From IMG/VR virus record IMGVR_UViG_3300040801_002149, positions 1 through 37,473 of that record: a stretch of DNA of 37,473 nt. The stretch is one strand, 5' to 3'. The position numbers and the translations under genes were made by a program. The stretch comes from a virus. The notes under the pieces are model-generated. The model made no database searches. It was given only the letters and a program-made list of their open reading frames with translations, and had not been told where the DNA came from. Below are positions 25,108 through 31,460 of this stretch, one piece after another (the stretch's first letter is position 1; every line of letters starts with the position of its first letter).

Positions 25108-25165
25108 AGCTATAATGGTTGTCTCTGAAATAATAGGAGATTAAGGTTCGATTCCTTTAATAGCT
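25108..25165 (+). other. tRNA-like element without D arm (relic or mimic)
   Basis: AGCTAT (25108-25113) pairs with ATAGCT (25160-25165) like an acceptor stem. TCTCT / GGAGA encloses a 9-base loop where an anticodon arm would be. The T-arm is clear: TTAAGG-TTCGATT-CCTTTAA with the canonical GGTTCGATTCC core. Only about 7 bases replace the D arm, and the anticodon-like loop lacks a normal 7-base U33 layout, so it is not a functional standard tRNA. It lies in the leader of the 56-residue gene. Confidence 0.45.
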
Positions 25166-25206
25166 TCTAATGTGAAATATAATCTTAACCATTAATATTC
25201 GTAAAT

Positions 25207-25377
25207 ATGCAAAAATCAATTGAGCGTTTTAAAACATTATCAACAAAACGTACTGGTTCTTTACAAGGTGAAGAATTAAGATTTAATCCTTTACAGTACA
25301 ACCGTAAAAAAGGCTTGACTAAAGCTGAAAGAGTTGAAAGACAGATACGTGTTAAACTTATACACTCTATACTCTAA
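25207..25377 (+). CDS. Small basic protein (56 residues)
   Basis: An open frame from ATG 25207 to TAA 25375-25377, and the last A is shared with the ATG of the next gene (TAATG), a strong sign that it is real. The peptide is very basic (MQKSIERFKTLSTKRTGSLQ, later NRKKGLTKAERVERQIRVKL) with a helical C-terminal half. It may bind nucleic acid. No family recognised. Confidence 0.6.
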   Translation: MQKSIERFKTLSTKRTGSLQGEELRFNPLQYNRKKGLTKAERVERQIRVKLIHSIL

Positions 25378-25571
25378 TGATCTCACCTATATTTAATCGG
25401 CTACAGTTTAGTGATATGCATGAAAATATTCGTATATCATATAAACTACATGAATTTGGCTTTGGACTAGAGTGGTTAGCTACTCAAACTAGTCAACAGG
25501 CTAATTTATTAGAAACATATGCTAGATTATTTTGGCTAAGGGAATTAGAAAGGAGTGTATGCCCAAACTAA
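25377..25571 (+). CDS. Hypothetical protein (64 residues)
   Basis: A small helical protein (MISPIFNRLQFSDMHENIRI; WLATQTSQQANLLETYARLF) translated by coupling from the 56-residue gene. It has one Cys and several Trp/Phe. A short amphipathic design suggests a protein-binding role, but nothing can be assigned. It precedes the 51-residue gene by 6 bp. Confidence 0.6.
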   Translation: MISPIFNRLQFSDMHENIRISYKLHEFGFGLEWLATQTSQQANLLETYARLFWLRELERSVCPN

Positions 25572-25577
25572 ATTATT

Positions 25578-25733
25578 ATGCTAAAAATTAAACTTGTTAG
25601 GCATTTAAATGGTAAATATGAGTTTATACGTACAAGGGTTGAGACTGATGGCACTGAAACAGTGTTATCATATTCTTTAGGTTCACCACCACCAAGTGGT
25701 ATAGTTTTTAAAAATATTAAAGTTTGTAGGTAA
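25578..25733 (+). CDS. Hypothetical protein (51 residues)
   Basis: An open frame from ATG 25578 to TAA 25731-25733, in a tight series (6 bp after the previous stop, 2 bp before the next ATG). The sequence is beta-rich and basic (MLKIKLVRHLNGKYEFIRTR; SYSLGSPPPSGIVFKNIKVC). No motif recognised. The spacing supports it being a gene. Confidence 0.55.
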   Translation: MLKIKLVRHLNGKYEFIRTRVETDGTETVLSYSLGSPPPSGIVFKNIKVCR

Positions 25734-25735
25734 AA

Positions 25736-25834
25736 ATGAATATTTCGGAGAAACACATCGGTAAAATTTTAACGGCTATTGTATTAGGTATTATGGTTGT
25801 TATATTAACATTTGTATTATTATGCAATCCGTAA
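25736..25834 (+). CDS. Tiny membrane peptide (32 residues)
   Basis: An open frame from ATG 25736 to TAA 25832-25834, overlapping the next ATG (25822) by 13 bp. After a short polar start (MNISEKHIGK) it is a single hydrophobic span (ILTAIVLGIMVVILTFVLLC). It could be a small holin-like or regulator peptide paired with the membrane protein encoded next. Short length keeps confidence low, although spacing and composition fit a gene. Confidence 0.45.
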   Translation: MNISEKHIGKILTAIVLGIMVVILTFVLLCNP

Positions 25835-26157
25835 AAGATATTATGTTAGCAGAAGATGCTATATTTTTTAGCATTGCTTTAATACTCATGTTATTTATCT
25901 TAATACGTTATAGATATAATGTTATTAAAGATAAGCAAGTAACTAAAAGGCGTAGAATGAAAGAAATTCAACTACGAGTCTCACACCTACAACTAGGTGA
26001 CTTCATGTATGATCGTCATAATGCAGGTACTATTGTGTATGAATATCCACATACAACACCTCAACATCGTAAATTTATAATTAAGGATTTACTAGGTCAT
26101 GAAAAATGTGTTAAATTACATAATGATGACTTTGTAATTGTTTCTTATAATAAATAA
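25822..26157 (+). CDS. Single-span membrane protein with cytoplasmic beta domain
   Basis: A 111-residue protein: one membrane segment at about residues 13-29 (AIFFSIALILMLFILIRYRY), a very basic linker (KDKQVTKRRRMKEIQLRVSH) and a C-terminal strand-rich domain (LGDFMYDRHNAGTIVYEYPH, KLHNDDFVIVSYNK) that would lie in the cytoplasm by the positive-inside rule. It is co-transcribed with four very small genes. Function unknown. Confidence 0.65.
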   Translation: MQSVKDIMLAEDAIFFSIALILMLFILIRYRYNVIKDKQVTKRRRMKEIQLRVSHLQLGDFMYDRHNAGTIVYEYPHTTPQHRKFIIKDLLGHEKCVKLHNDDFVIVSYNK

Positions 26158-26163
26158 TTACTT

Positions 26164-26376
26164 ATGACAGAATTTATTTTATTAAGTCGTAAACAAAAAC
26201 CTCGTGTAAATATTTCTACAAATGCTGATTTAACTGTAGTAACTAATATACTTAGTGAACTAAAAGAATCAAGTAAAGTATTTCCTGGGTTGTACAATAT
26301 TATGTTATCAAAAATTGCTATTAAAAAGAAATTTAAGCAAAAAGGGTACAATATACAGATAACAAAATTAAGATAA
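26164..26376 (+). CDS. Small basic protein (70 residues)
   Basis: A helical, Lys/Arg-rich protein (MTEFILLSRKQKPRVNISTN; IMLSKIAIKKKFKQKGYNIQ) 6 bp behind the membrane protein gene. The opposite strand is also open here, but the plus-strand frame fits the operon direction and spacing. No family recognised; nucleic-acid binding is possible given the charge. Confidence 0.55.
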   Translation: MTEFILLSRKQKPRVNISTNADLTVVTNILSELKESSKVFPGLYNIMLSKIAIKKKFKQKGYNIQITKLR

Positions 26377-26395
26377 ATGTTTACGATGATGGTAT

Positions 26396-26432
26396 ATAAG
26401 TAGTGAAAAGCTTATGCTTAGTAGCTACTTAT
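26396..26432 (+). promoter_or_regulatory. Leader stem-loop before the 124-residue gene
   Basis: ATAAGTAG (26396-26403) pairs perfectly with CTACTTAT (26425-26432), and AAGC-TTAT-GCTT forms an inner hairpin (26408-26419). It lies 22 bp upstream of the ATG at 26455. No T-tract follows, so a 5' leader element is more likely than a terminator. Confidence 0.45.
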
Positions 26433-26454
26433 TAACTTTTAAACTATTATCAAA

Positions 26455-26829
26455 ATGGTAACACTTAGTGAATTTAAAAAATCAAGGGGCATTAATGAAG
26501 ATGTATCACAAACTATTGACCAAGCTTTATTCTTAGAATTTTTAAGATTTCATAACTTAACTTCAGACTTTATGTCTGAGTTTTATGCTTATAATTTATT
26601 CAAAGGTAAACCAATTAGTTTTTTGTTTAAATTTGTAAGTAGTAAAGATTTTATTGCAAATGCTTTTGAGTGGCGCGATACAAAACAAGGTTGTGATTTT
26701 TGGGCTGATAAATCCCCTCGTTGGTTTAAGTATTACATGGATGAAATGTATTTATGTTGCCCAGAATGTTTAACTAGTTATACTCTTTTATCACATCTTG
26801 AATGTCCAATTTGTAATCAAAACAAATAA
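26455..26829 (+). CDS. Zinc-ribbon protein (C-terminal), unknown
   Basis: A 124-residue protein. The N-terminal 85 residues are helical and aromatic (EFLRFHNLTSDFMSEFYAYN; KFVSSKDFIANAFEWRDTKQ). The C-terminus carries CCPEC at about 100-104 and CPIC at about 118-121, a compact four-cysteine zinc ribbon. It has its own structured leader with a TATCAAA start motif. It may be an early transcription or protein-interaction factor; this is inferred. Confidence 0.65.
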   Translation: MVTLSEFKKSRGINEDVSQTIDQALFLEFLRFHNLTSDFMSEFYAYNLFKGKPISFLFKFVSSKDFIANAFEWRDTKQGCDFWADKSPRWFKYYMDEMYLCCPECLTSYTLLSHLECPICNQNK

Positions 26830-26831
26830 TC

Positions 26832-27140
26832 ATGGCTAAAAATAATAAACGTCCAGCACGTCGTAAACTAAATTCTGGAAAGAATGAACGGAAATATTTT
26901 TTCTATCAAGCTACATTACCATCAAAAGTAGCTGATGCATTTTCATTACCACATAATTATCCATTTATAGAATGCTATGGCACTAAACCACCTAATCATG
27001 TTAGGTGTGAGGTTGTTATTGCAAAATCACCTAGTAGTGCTCGTGCTCAGATGGATAGTAAAGTGAGGAAACGGATACAACAACAATTGGGGTTGCATTC
27101 CTCAGTACCTGTTAAGTTATTTCATAATGTAAATCCGTAA
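26832..27140 (+). CDS. Basic hypothetical protein (102 residues)
   Basis: A protein with a highly basic N-terminus (MAKNNKRPARRKLNSGKNER) followed by an alpha/beta core (YFFYQATLPSKVADAF, HVRCEVVIAKSPSSARAQMD) and a helix KVRKRIQQQLG. It is 2 bp behind the zinc-ribbon gene. The basic tail suggests nucleic-acid or ribosome contact. No family recognised. Confidence 0.6.
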   Translation: MAKNNKRPARRKLNSGKNERKYFFYQATLPSKVADAFSLPHNYPFIECYGTKPPNHVRCEVVIAKSPSSARAQMDSKVRKRIQQQLGLHSSVPVKLFHNVNP

Positions 27141-27158
27141 GCTTATGTTAAATAACTC

Positions 27159-27234
27159 AATGAATAGTAGTATTTTATAGGCTCCATAGAGAAATAAAGT
27201 ATAAGTTAAGTTTGTCCTTAACCTACTATTCATT
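27159..27234 (+). promoter_or_regulatory. Three-way-junction 5' leader (riboswitch-like)
   Basis: The closing helix AATGAATAGTAG / CTACTATTCATT is a perfect 12 bp (27159-27170 with 27223-27234). Inside, GTTAAG-TTTGTC-CTTAAC (27205-27222) stacks directly on it, and TTTAT / ATAAA (27174-27178 with 27194-27198) plus CTC-CATA-GAG (27182-27191) forms the other arm. It ends 16 bp before the ATG at 27251. The architecture is that of a three-way-junction riboswitch or cis-regulatory RNA, but no known class is recognised. Confidence 0.6.
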
Positions 27235-27250
27235 ACTAAATTTACACAAT

Positions 27251-27799
27251 ATGGAAGAAAAAAGATATTATGCAATAACAAATAAGGAAGTGTTTATTAA
27301 GCATTGTGATATACTTATTCAAAAGTATGTATTTGAGCATGGAAAAAAAGAAATGATAAGAATAATATCGTGCCCACTTTGTAAATATCATACAAAAGAC
27401 ACTGCAGTATATTCTCTTAGGTGTGGTAATTGCCCATTTAACATTTTATCTGGATATTTTGGATGTTTCGATCATAAATCGTTTGAACAAGTTCTTCAAT
27501 TGAATTATGACTTTCCAAGACATATCTTTTGGTTAGTAGCTAGAGAATATGCAATAAACACAATGTCTAAGAAGAGATTTTGTAAACCATTATCATTACA
27601 AGCTTCAAACTGGAGATGGTTAAATGAGCTAGATAAAATAGTCATGAGTCACTTTAGTAACATGACAAATGAAAATTTTCTTAAGACTGGGTATATATAC
27701 CCCAATGAACCTAGAAATAGTTATATGGAAAGAAGACACAATATTACTAGGTACATTTACTGTCAACTTATGGGGTTTGATTCATACAAACAATCATAG
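27251..27799 (+). CDS. Hypothetical protein with four-cysteine zinc site
   Basis: A 182-residue protein from the ATG at 27251; a TTG at 27212 would place the N-terminus inside the structured leader and is rejected. CPLCKYHT at about 45-52 and CGNCPFN at about 66-72 form a zinc ribbon, and GCFDHKS follows. The C-terminal half is helical, with Trp- and Tyr-rich segments (QASNWRWLNELDKIVMSHFS). The three-way-junction leader lies directly before it, so this is the gene to test for RNA-based control. Function unknown. Confidence 0.65.
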   Translation: MEEKRYYAITNKEVFIKHCDILIQKYVFEHGKKEMIRIISCPLCKYHTKDTAVYSLRCGNCPFNILSGYFGCFDHKSFEQVLQLNYDFPRHIFWLVAREYAINTMSKKRFCKPLSLQASNWRWLNELDKIVMSHFSNMTNENFLKTGYIYPNEPRNSYMERRHNITRYIYCQLMGFDSYKQS

Positions 27800-27823
27800 T
27801 GTTAAACTTATACATCATCAAAT

Positions 27824-28420
27824 ATGTTTAAATCTATCAAAGAATGGTGGCAACGTATAAAATTACGTCGTGCCAAACGTAAACAATTAGGAGAAAGGTA
27901 TCGTATTGGTACTATTATTAAAGCACAACCTGTTATCTTTACAGGAGGAAAGTCTATCTTTTCTAATCATAAAACTCGTCAACGTGCTGTAACTATTCTA
28001 GGGAAAAAAAGACTTCAAGATAGTGAAGACCCTACTAAAGCTTCTATCATGATACACAGAGGTTATTGGAAAGAAGTTAGTAAAAATGACTTATCAGAGT
28101 TTTATATTGTAGATGCTGATTCTGCAGAAATTTACATGTTGGCTCCTCATAGTTATATAGCAAATTTCCAGGAAGGAATGGTTTTGGAATTTTATATCAC
28201 AAACAAAGGTTATGCTAGTATTTTACCACAAACAAGACTTAAAATTAAAGTATCTGGGTATAAAAGAGAAAAAAAAGCTTTAGAAGAAATTATCGAAAAT
28301 CATTTCAGTAATTTTGAAGACTTAAAACAGTATGACCAACCGTTGGTTTTTACTAAAAAAAGTTATAATAAATCAACATCTAAAGTTCCCGGTTATAAGT
28401 TGATAATTCCCAAAAAATAA
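27824..28420 (+). CDS. Hypothetical protein (198 residues), basic
   Basis: A basic alpha/beta protein. The N-terminus is a strongly positive helix (MFKSIKEWWQRIKLRRAKRK) that could bind membrane surface or nucleic acid; the rest alternates strands and helices (EFYIVDADSAEIYMLAPHSY; MVLEFYITNKGYASILPQTR) and ends in a basic tail. The ATG is preceded by ACATCATCAAAT. No family recognised. Confidence 0.65.
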   Translation: MFKSIKEWWQRIKLRRAKRKQLGERYRIGTIIKAQPVIFTGGKSIFSNHKTRQRAVTILGKKRLQDSEDPTKASIMIHRGYWKEVSKNDLSEFYIVDADSAEIYMLAPHSYIANFQEGMVLEFYITNKGYASILPQTRLKIKVSGYKREKKALEEIIENHFSNFEDLKQYDQPLVFTKKSYNKSTSKVPGYKLIIPKK

Positions 28421-28459
28421 TATTTCCCATTAATATTATGATTTATAGTGGTTTTACTA

Positions 28460-28475
28460 GTATTTAATTAAATAC
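28460..28475. promoter_or_regulatory. 16-bp perfect palindrome before the 611-residue gene
   Basis: GTATTTAATTAAATAC lies 10 bp before the ATG at 28485. It overlaps the ATCATCA start motif region and may be an operator or promoter element. Its AT-only core makes chance more likely than for the helices elsewhere. Confidence 0.35.
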
Positions 28476-28484
28476 ATCATCAAA

Positions 28485-30320
28485 ATGTCTGAAAATACAA
28501 GTAAACAAACTATTGGTGCTGCAACAGCACAAGTCCCTTCGGGAATCAACACCGTATCAGATATTAAAGATGCTCTCAATCTACTAGATGAGTTAAAGAA
28601 TAAAAATACCCACGTACAAGGGAGTTTATTCAGTGACAAATCTACTAAAATTGATGGCTTCTTTAATTATGATGAAAAAAAGATATTATTATATAGTATC
28701 TTTGAACAAATGATTAATGATGCTGCTAAAAGCTTTGGTGTCTCTCCGCACAGCTTAATTTTCGATAAACCGGAAATACAGCCCATTAGTCAAGTAGTGG
28801 ATAAAAATGGTAATGTTGTTCGTGATTCTTTAAAAGAGCATACAATTGTTACTGCCGATGAAGTATCCACTCCTGATTTTACACAAGGTAACATTACTAA
28901 ACCTTCTAATACAGAAGAGGGTAAAACTATTACTTTACCTAGGACTAAAGAAGCACAGCAAAAGCAACAAACTATTGAAGCTAAAGAAAAAGCTATGAAA
29001 TTTGATGGCGAAGCTTTAACTAATTCTATTAAGAATATCAATGATTTGATTGTTACTATCTATGATTCTTTAGATAATGGTACTGCTGACGATGTAGCTG
29101 TTGTACGTCGTGTAGCAATTGCTTTACTTAGTAAAGTAGTTAATGATAAACCTTATCTTGAAGGTAATGGTACAATTACTAGTGTAGAAGATGCCGAAAA
29201 ATGGTATAATGGTATAGCTGAAGCAAGAACTAAATCTAACCAACAAAAGTTAGAATTAACTAGCCTAAATGGTGAAGAAGTTAAGCAAATAACTGATTTA
29301 GTTTCTAAAGGAGAAATTGATGAAGCTAAGCAATTAGTTCGTTATTTAATCAAAACTGCAGGTGTAGACCATAAATCTGCTAATGCAACTTTGGAAAAGA
29401 TTCTTGCAGAGCACACACCAAAAGTTAGTACTGAAATAGATACCAGTTTTCAATTTCCAGCTTCTGATATTGAGTTAATTAATAAAAGTTTTAAATCAGG
29501 AGGAGCACAAGATGCCATTAAAACTGCTAAGTATTGTGCTAAAAAACTTAATTTTGATAATACTATAGTCATTCGTCGACGTGTTTTGGATATTATCAAA
29601 GAAGCAAATCCTAAAGTAAAGACTTCAGCTACTAAAGAAGATATTACAGCAATTAAAGCTCAAATATCTGAATTAGTTAAAACTAAAGGAATTGAAGAAA
29701 CTGAAAAATTTGCTGAAGAAGCACTGACAAAAGCAGGTTGGGCAGCGAAAAATATTAAAAATTATTTATCGCATGTATTTGCTAAGCTGGTATCTTCTAA
29801 TGAAAAGGAAGAAAATATTACCAGTGAAAAAGAAATAGCTGAAAATGTAGCAATTTCGCAAATTACTTCAATGACTGAATATCAACTTAAAGAACATACC
29901 GTAAAGTTACTAAGAGAAAACTTGCTTAATGAAGCGATTTCTGATGTAACTGTTTATGGTAGAAAAAAAGGTTGGGATGACAACGATACTCAGCTTTTCA
30001 TTGAAGAATGTAAAAGTAAAGTATTTCCTTCAGACTCAGAAACGAAAAATTGGAATGAGAAAAAAGTACGTGATTGGAACGTGCTTTGGGAGAATCAGTT
30101 AAAATTGAAAAAGTCGGAAGCGCTTACTAAACAACTAAGTAATCCCAAAACAAGCCAAACAAAAATGAAACGTGCTTTAGGAGAATTACTTAAAGTTGAA
30201 AAAGACCAAGATAAGGTTTTTAACGTAGTGTGGAAACACTATGAGAAAAAATCTGATTGGAATGAGAAAAAAGTACGTGATTGGATTAAACAAGTTCAAT
30301 CAAACGTTAAAACTGCGTAA
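28485..30320 (+). CDS. Large helical, Lys/Glu-rich protein, unknown
   Basis: A 611-residue protein, the largest of the right arm. It is almost wholly helical and charged: an N-terminal low-complexity part, then repeats of helical pairs (EVKQITDLVSKGEIDEAKQL, ISELVKTKGIEETEKFAEEA, EHTVKLLRENLLNEAISDVT) that look like TPR- or recX-like helical hairpins. Near the end, WNEKKVRDW occurs twice (residues about 523-531 and 592-600), encoded by an identical 30-base repeat. No enzyme motif, membrane segment or cysteine cluster is seen. A strong terminator follows, so it should be an abundant monocistronic product, possibly a host-protein or nucleic-acid scaffold. The function is unknown. Confidence 0.75.
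   Translation: MSENTSKQTIGAATAQVPSGINTVSDIKDALNLLDELKNKNTHVQGSLFSDKSTKIDGFFNYDEKKILLYSIFEQMINDAAKSFGVSPHSLIFDKPEIQPISQVVDKNGNVVRDSLKEHTIVTADEVSTPDFTQGNITKPSNTEEGKTITLPRTKEAQQKQQTIEAKEKAMKFDGEALTNSIKNINDLIVTIYDSLDNGTADDVAVVRRVAIALLSKVVNDKPYLEGNGTITSVEDAEKWYNGIAEARTKSNQQKLELTSLNGEEVKQITDLVSKGEIDEAKQLVRYLIKTAGVDHKSANATLEKILAEHTPKVSTEIDTSFQFPASDIELINKSFKSGGAQDAIKTAKYCAKKLNFDNTIVIRRRVLDIIKEANPKVKTSATKEDITAIKAQISELVKTKGIEETEKFAEEALTKAGWAAKNIKNYLSHVFAKLVSSNEKEENITSEKEIAENVAISQITSMTEYQLKEHTVKLLRENLLNEAISDVTVYGRKKGWDDNDTQLFIEECKSKVFPSDSETKNWNEKKVRDWNVLWENQLKLKKSEALTKQLSNPKTSQTKMKRALGELLKVEKDQDKVFNVVWKHYEKKSDWNEKKVRDWIKQVQSNVKTA
30049..30078 (+). repeat. Direct repeat copy 1 (30 bp) inside the 611-residue gene
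   Basis: Identical to 30256-30285, 207 bp apart and in the same reading frame, encoding WNEKKVRDW. The perfect DNA identity indicates a recent duplication or strong exchange between the copies. Confidence 0.85.
30256..30285 (+). repeat. Direct repeat copy 2 (30 bp) inside the 611-residue gene
   Basis: Second copy of the 30049-30078 repeat, near the C-terminus of the same protein. Recombination between the two would delete 207 bp (69 codons) in frame. Confidence 0.85.
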
Positions 30321-30326
30321 ACAAAT

Positions 30327-30349
30327 GGGGGTAATATTGCCCCCTTTTT
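30327..30349 (+). terminator. Intrinsic terminator behind the 611-residue gene
   Basis: GGGGG / CCCCC stem (30327-30331 with 30340-30344), loop TAATATTG, followed by TTTTT, 7 bp after the stop codon. Confidence 0.9.
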
Positions 30350-30444
30350 ACAAAACAATAAAGTTAATATGAAAATTATTATGTATTTAATAAGTTGCGT
30401 ATCCTTCTTGTTATAATATATATAATTTAACCTTACTATATTTC

Positions 30445-30482
30445 TTATTCTTTCGAGAATGACCAACGGTAGTAGGCTACTA
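30445..30482 (+). promoter_or_regulatory. Leader with UUCG hairpin and second inverted repeat
   Basis: TTATTCT-TTCG-AGAATGA (30445-30462, with one G-U pair) carries the extra-stable UUCG tetraloop. TAGTA-GGC-TACTA (30470-30482) follows. The element lies 43 bp before the ATG at 30526, in the 205-bp gap after the terminator where the next promoter must also be. Confidence 0.45.
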
Positions 30483-30525
30483 GGTATAGTATAACATATT
30501 AACTTTACTTTAAAACATTACCATC

Positions 30526-31065
30526 ATGTCAAAATTATCACAACAAGTTAAAAATGAATTTGATGCATTAGATAGGATACTACTATATTCTAGGCATCTT
30601 ATTAAGCTTAAAGCTGCTAAGTTAAATCTTAGAATAGCTCAGTTTATAATGAATCGAACTACTAGTATTATTATTACTAACCGGGGATATTTAAAAAATA
30701 TTCTTACAGAAGTAGATATTAAGATTAAAGACATTGAACTTAAAATGGCTTTGCTTATTCGTCCCTACTTTTTACAGGCCAATTTAAAAGTACCAGAGAA
30801 TTTTCATGTAACAGAAGAAGAAATTTCAAAAGGTTATGTGGAAATTCACGAAACTCTCAATAATTTACTAATAGAATATATTTTATTTTTAAGAACAATT
30901 GATTTGGGGGATGAAATCATCTTTAAAAGAGGAGAAATACGTGAAAAAGCAAGTATTAAATCTCTACTTAAAGATATTCCAGAAGAAGATAGTAAAGTAG
31001 GTGTTGAAGGTAGATTACTTAAACACTTATACGCTAGCTTTAAGGATTTAAAAACAACTATTTAA
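30526..31065 (+). CDS. Helical hypothetical protein (179 residues)
   Basis: An all-helical protein (QQVKNEFDALDRILLYSRHL; SIIITNRGYLKNILTEVDIK; YVEIHETLNNLLIEYILFLR). It has no cysteine, signal peptide or membrane segment. It heads a three-gene unit with the 120-residue protein and the ANL-like protein. The leader carries stable hairpins. No family recognised; a helical partner or regulator of the following genes is conceivable. Confidence 0.65.
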   Translation: MSKLSQQVKNEFDALDRILLYSRHLIKLKAAKLNLRIAQFIMNRTTSIIITNRGYLKNILTEVDIKIKDIELKMALLIRPYFLQANLKVPENFHVTEEEISKGYVEIHETLNNLLIEYILFLRTIDLGDEIIFKRGEIREKASIKSLLKDIPEEDSKVGVEGRLLKHLYASFKDLKTTI

Positions 31066-31097
31066 CAAGACTCAAAGTTTAATTAATACATAGCGCT

Positions 31098-31460
31098 ATG
31101 GAAAATAATAAATTAAATCAGTTTAAAGCACTGATTGAGAGTCTTTTGATTAATAGGCAAAACACATTTCGTAACAGTCATAATTTCGTTGAATTGGTTA
31201 TTCAATCAAGATTTATGGCTTTGTATAGTGAATTATGCTTTCATTTAGATAATTACTATAACAAGGATAATGTTACAATTGAAATTTTAGGAGAATTCGA
31301 TGAAATTGAGATTAGCTTGAAGTATCATTCTTATGCAGATCATGCTCGTCAAATAGTAATCGAAATACCCAGAACTGCTACTTATATTCGTATAAATAGA
31401 GTTGTTGATGGATTACGTGCTAAAATTACTGAAGAACCTATTAAATCAAAATTCGTATGA
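31098..31460 (+). CDS. Hypothetical protein (120 residues) coupled to the ANL-like gene
   Basis: A small alpha/beta protein: an N-terminal helical half (NQFKALIESLLINRQNTFRN, FMALYSELCFHLDNYYNKDN) and a C-terminal beta section (VTIEILGEFDEIEISLKYHS, QIVIEIPRTATYIRINRVVD). The stop TGA overlaps the ATG of the ANL-like gene (ATGA), so translation of both is coupled, a hint that the two products work together. No family recognised; it does not look like an acyl-carrier protein, since no D-S-L motif is present. Confidence 0.65.
   Translation: MENNKLNQFKALIESLLINRQNTFRNSHNFVELVIQSRFMALYSELCFHLDNYYNKDNVTIEILGEFDEIEISLKYHSYADHARQIVIEIPRTATYIRINRVVDGLRAKITEEPIKSKFV

Noticed and set aside
26145-26351. 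Minus-strand frame opposite the 70-residue gene
   Set aside because: Opposes the operon; the plus frame has operon spacing and a normal ATG.
27212-27250. N-terminal extension of the 182-residue protein from a TTG
   Set aside because: It lies within the three-way junction; ATG 27251 follows it at a normal distance.
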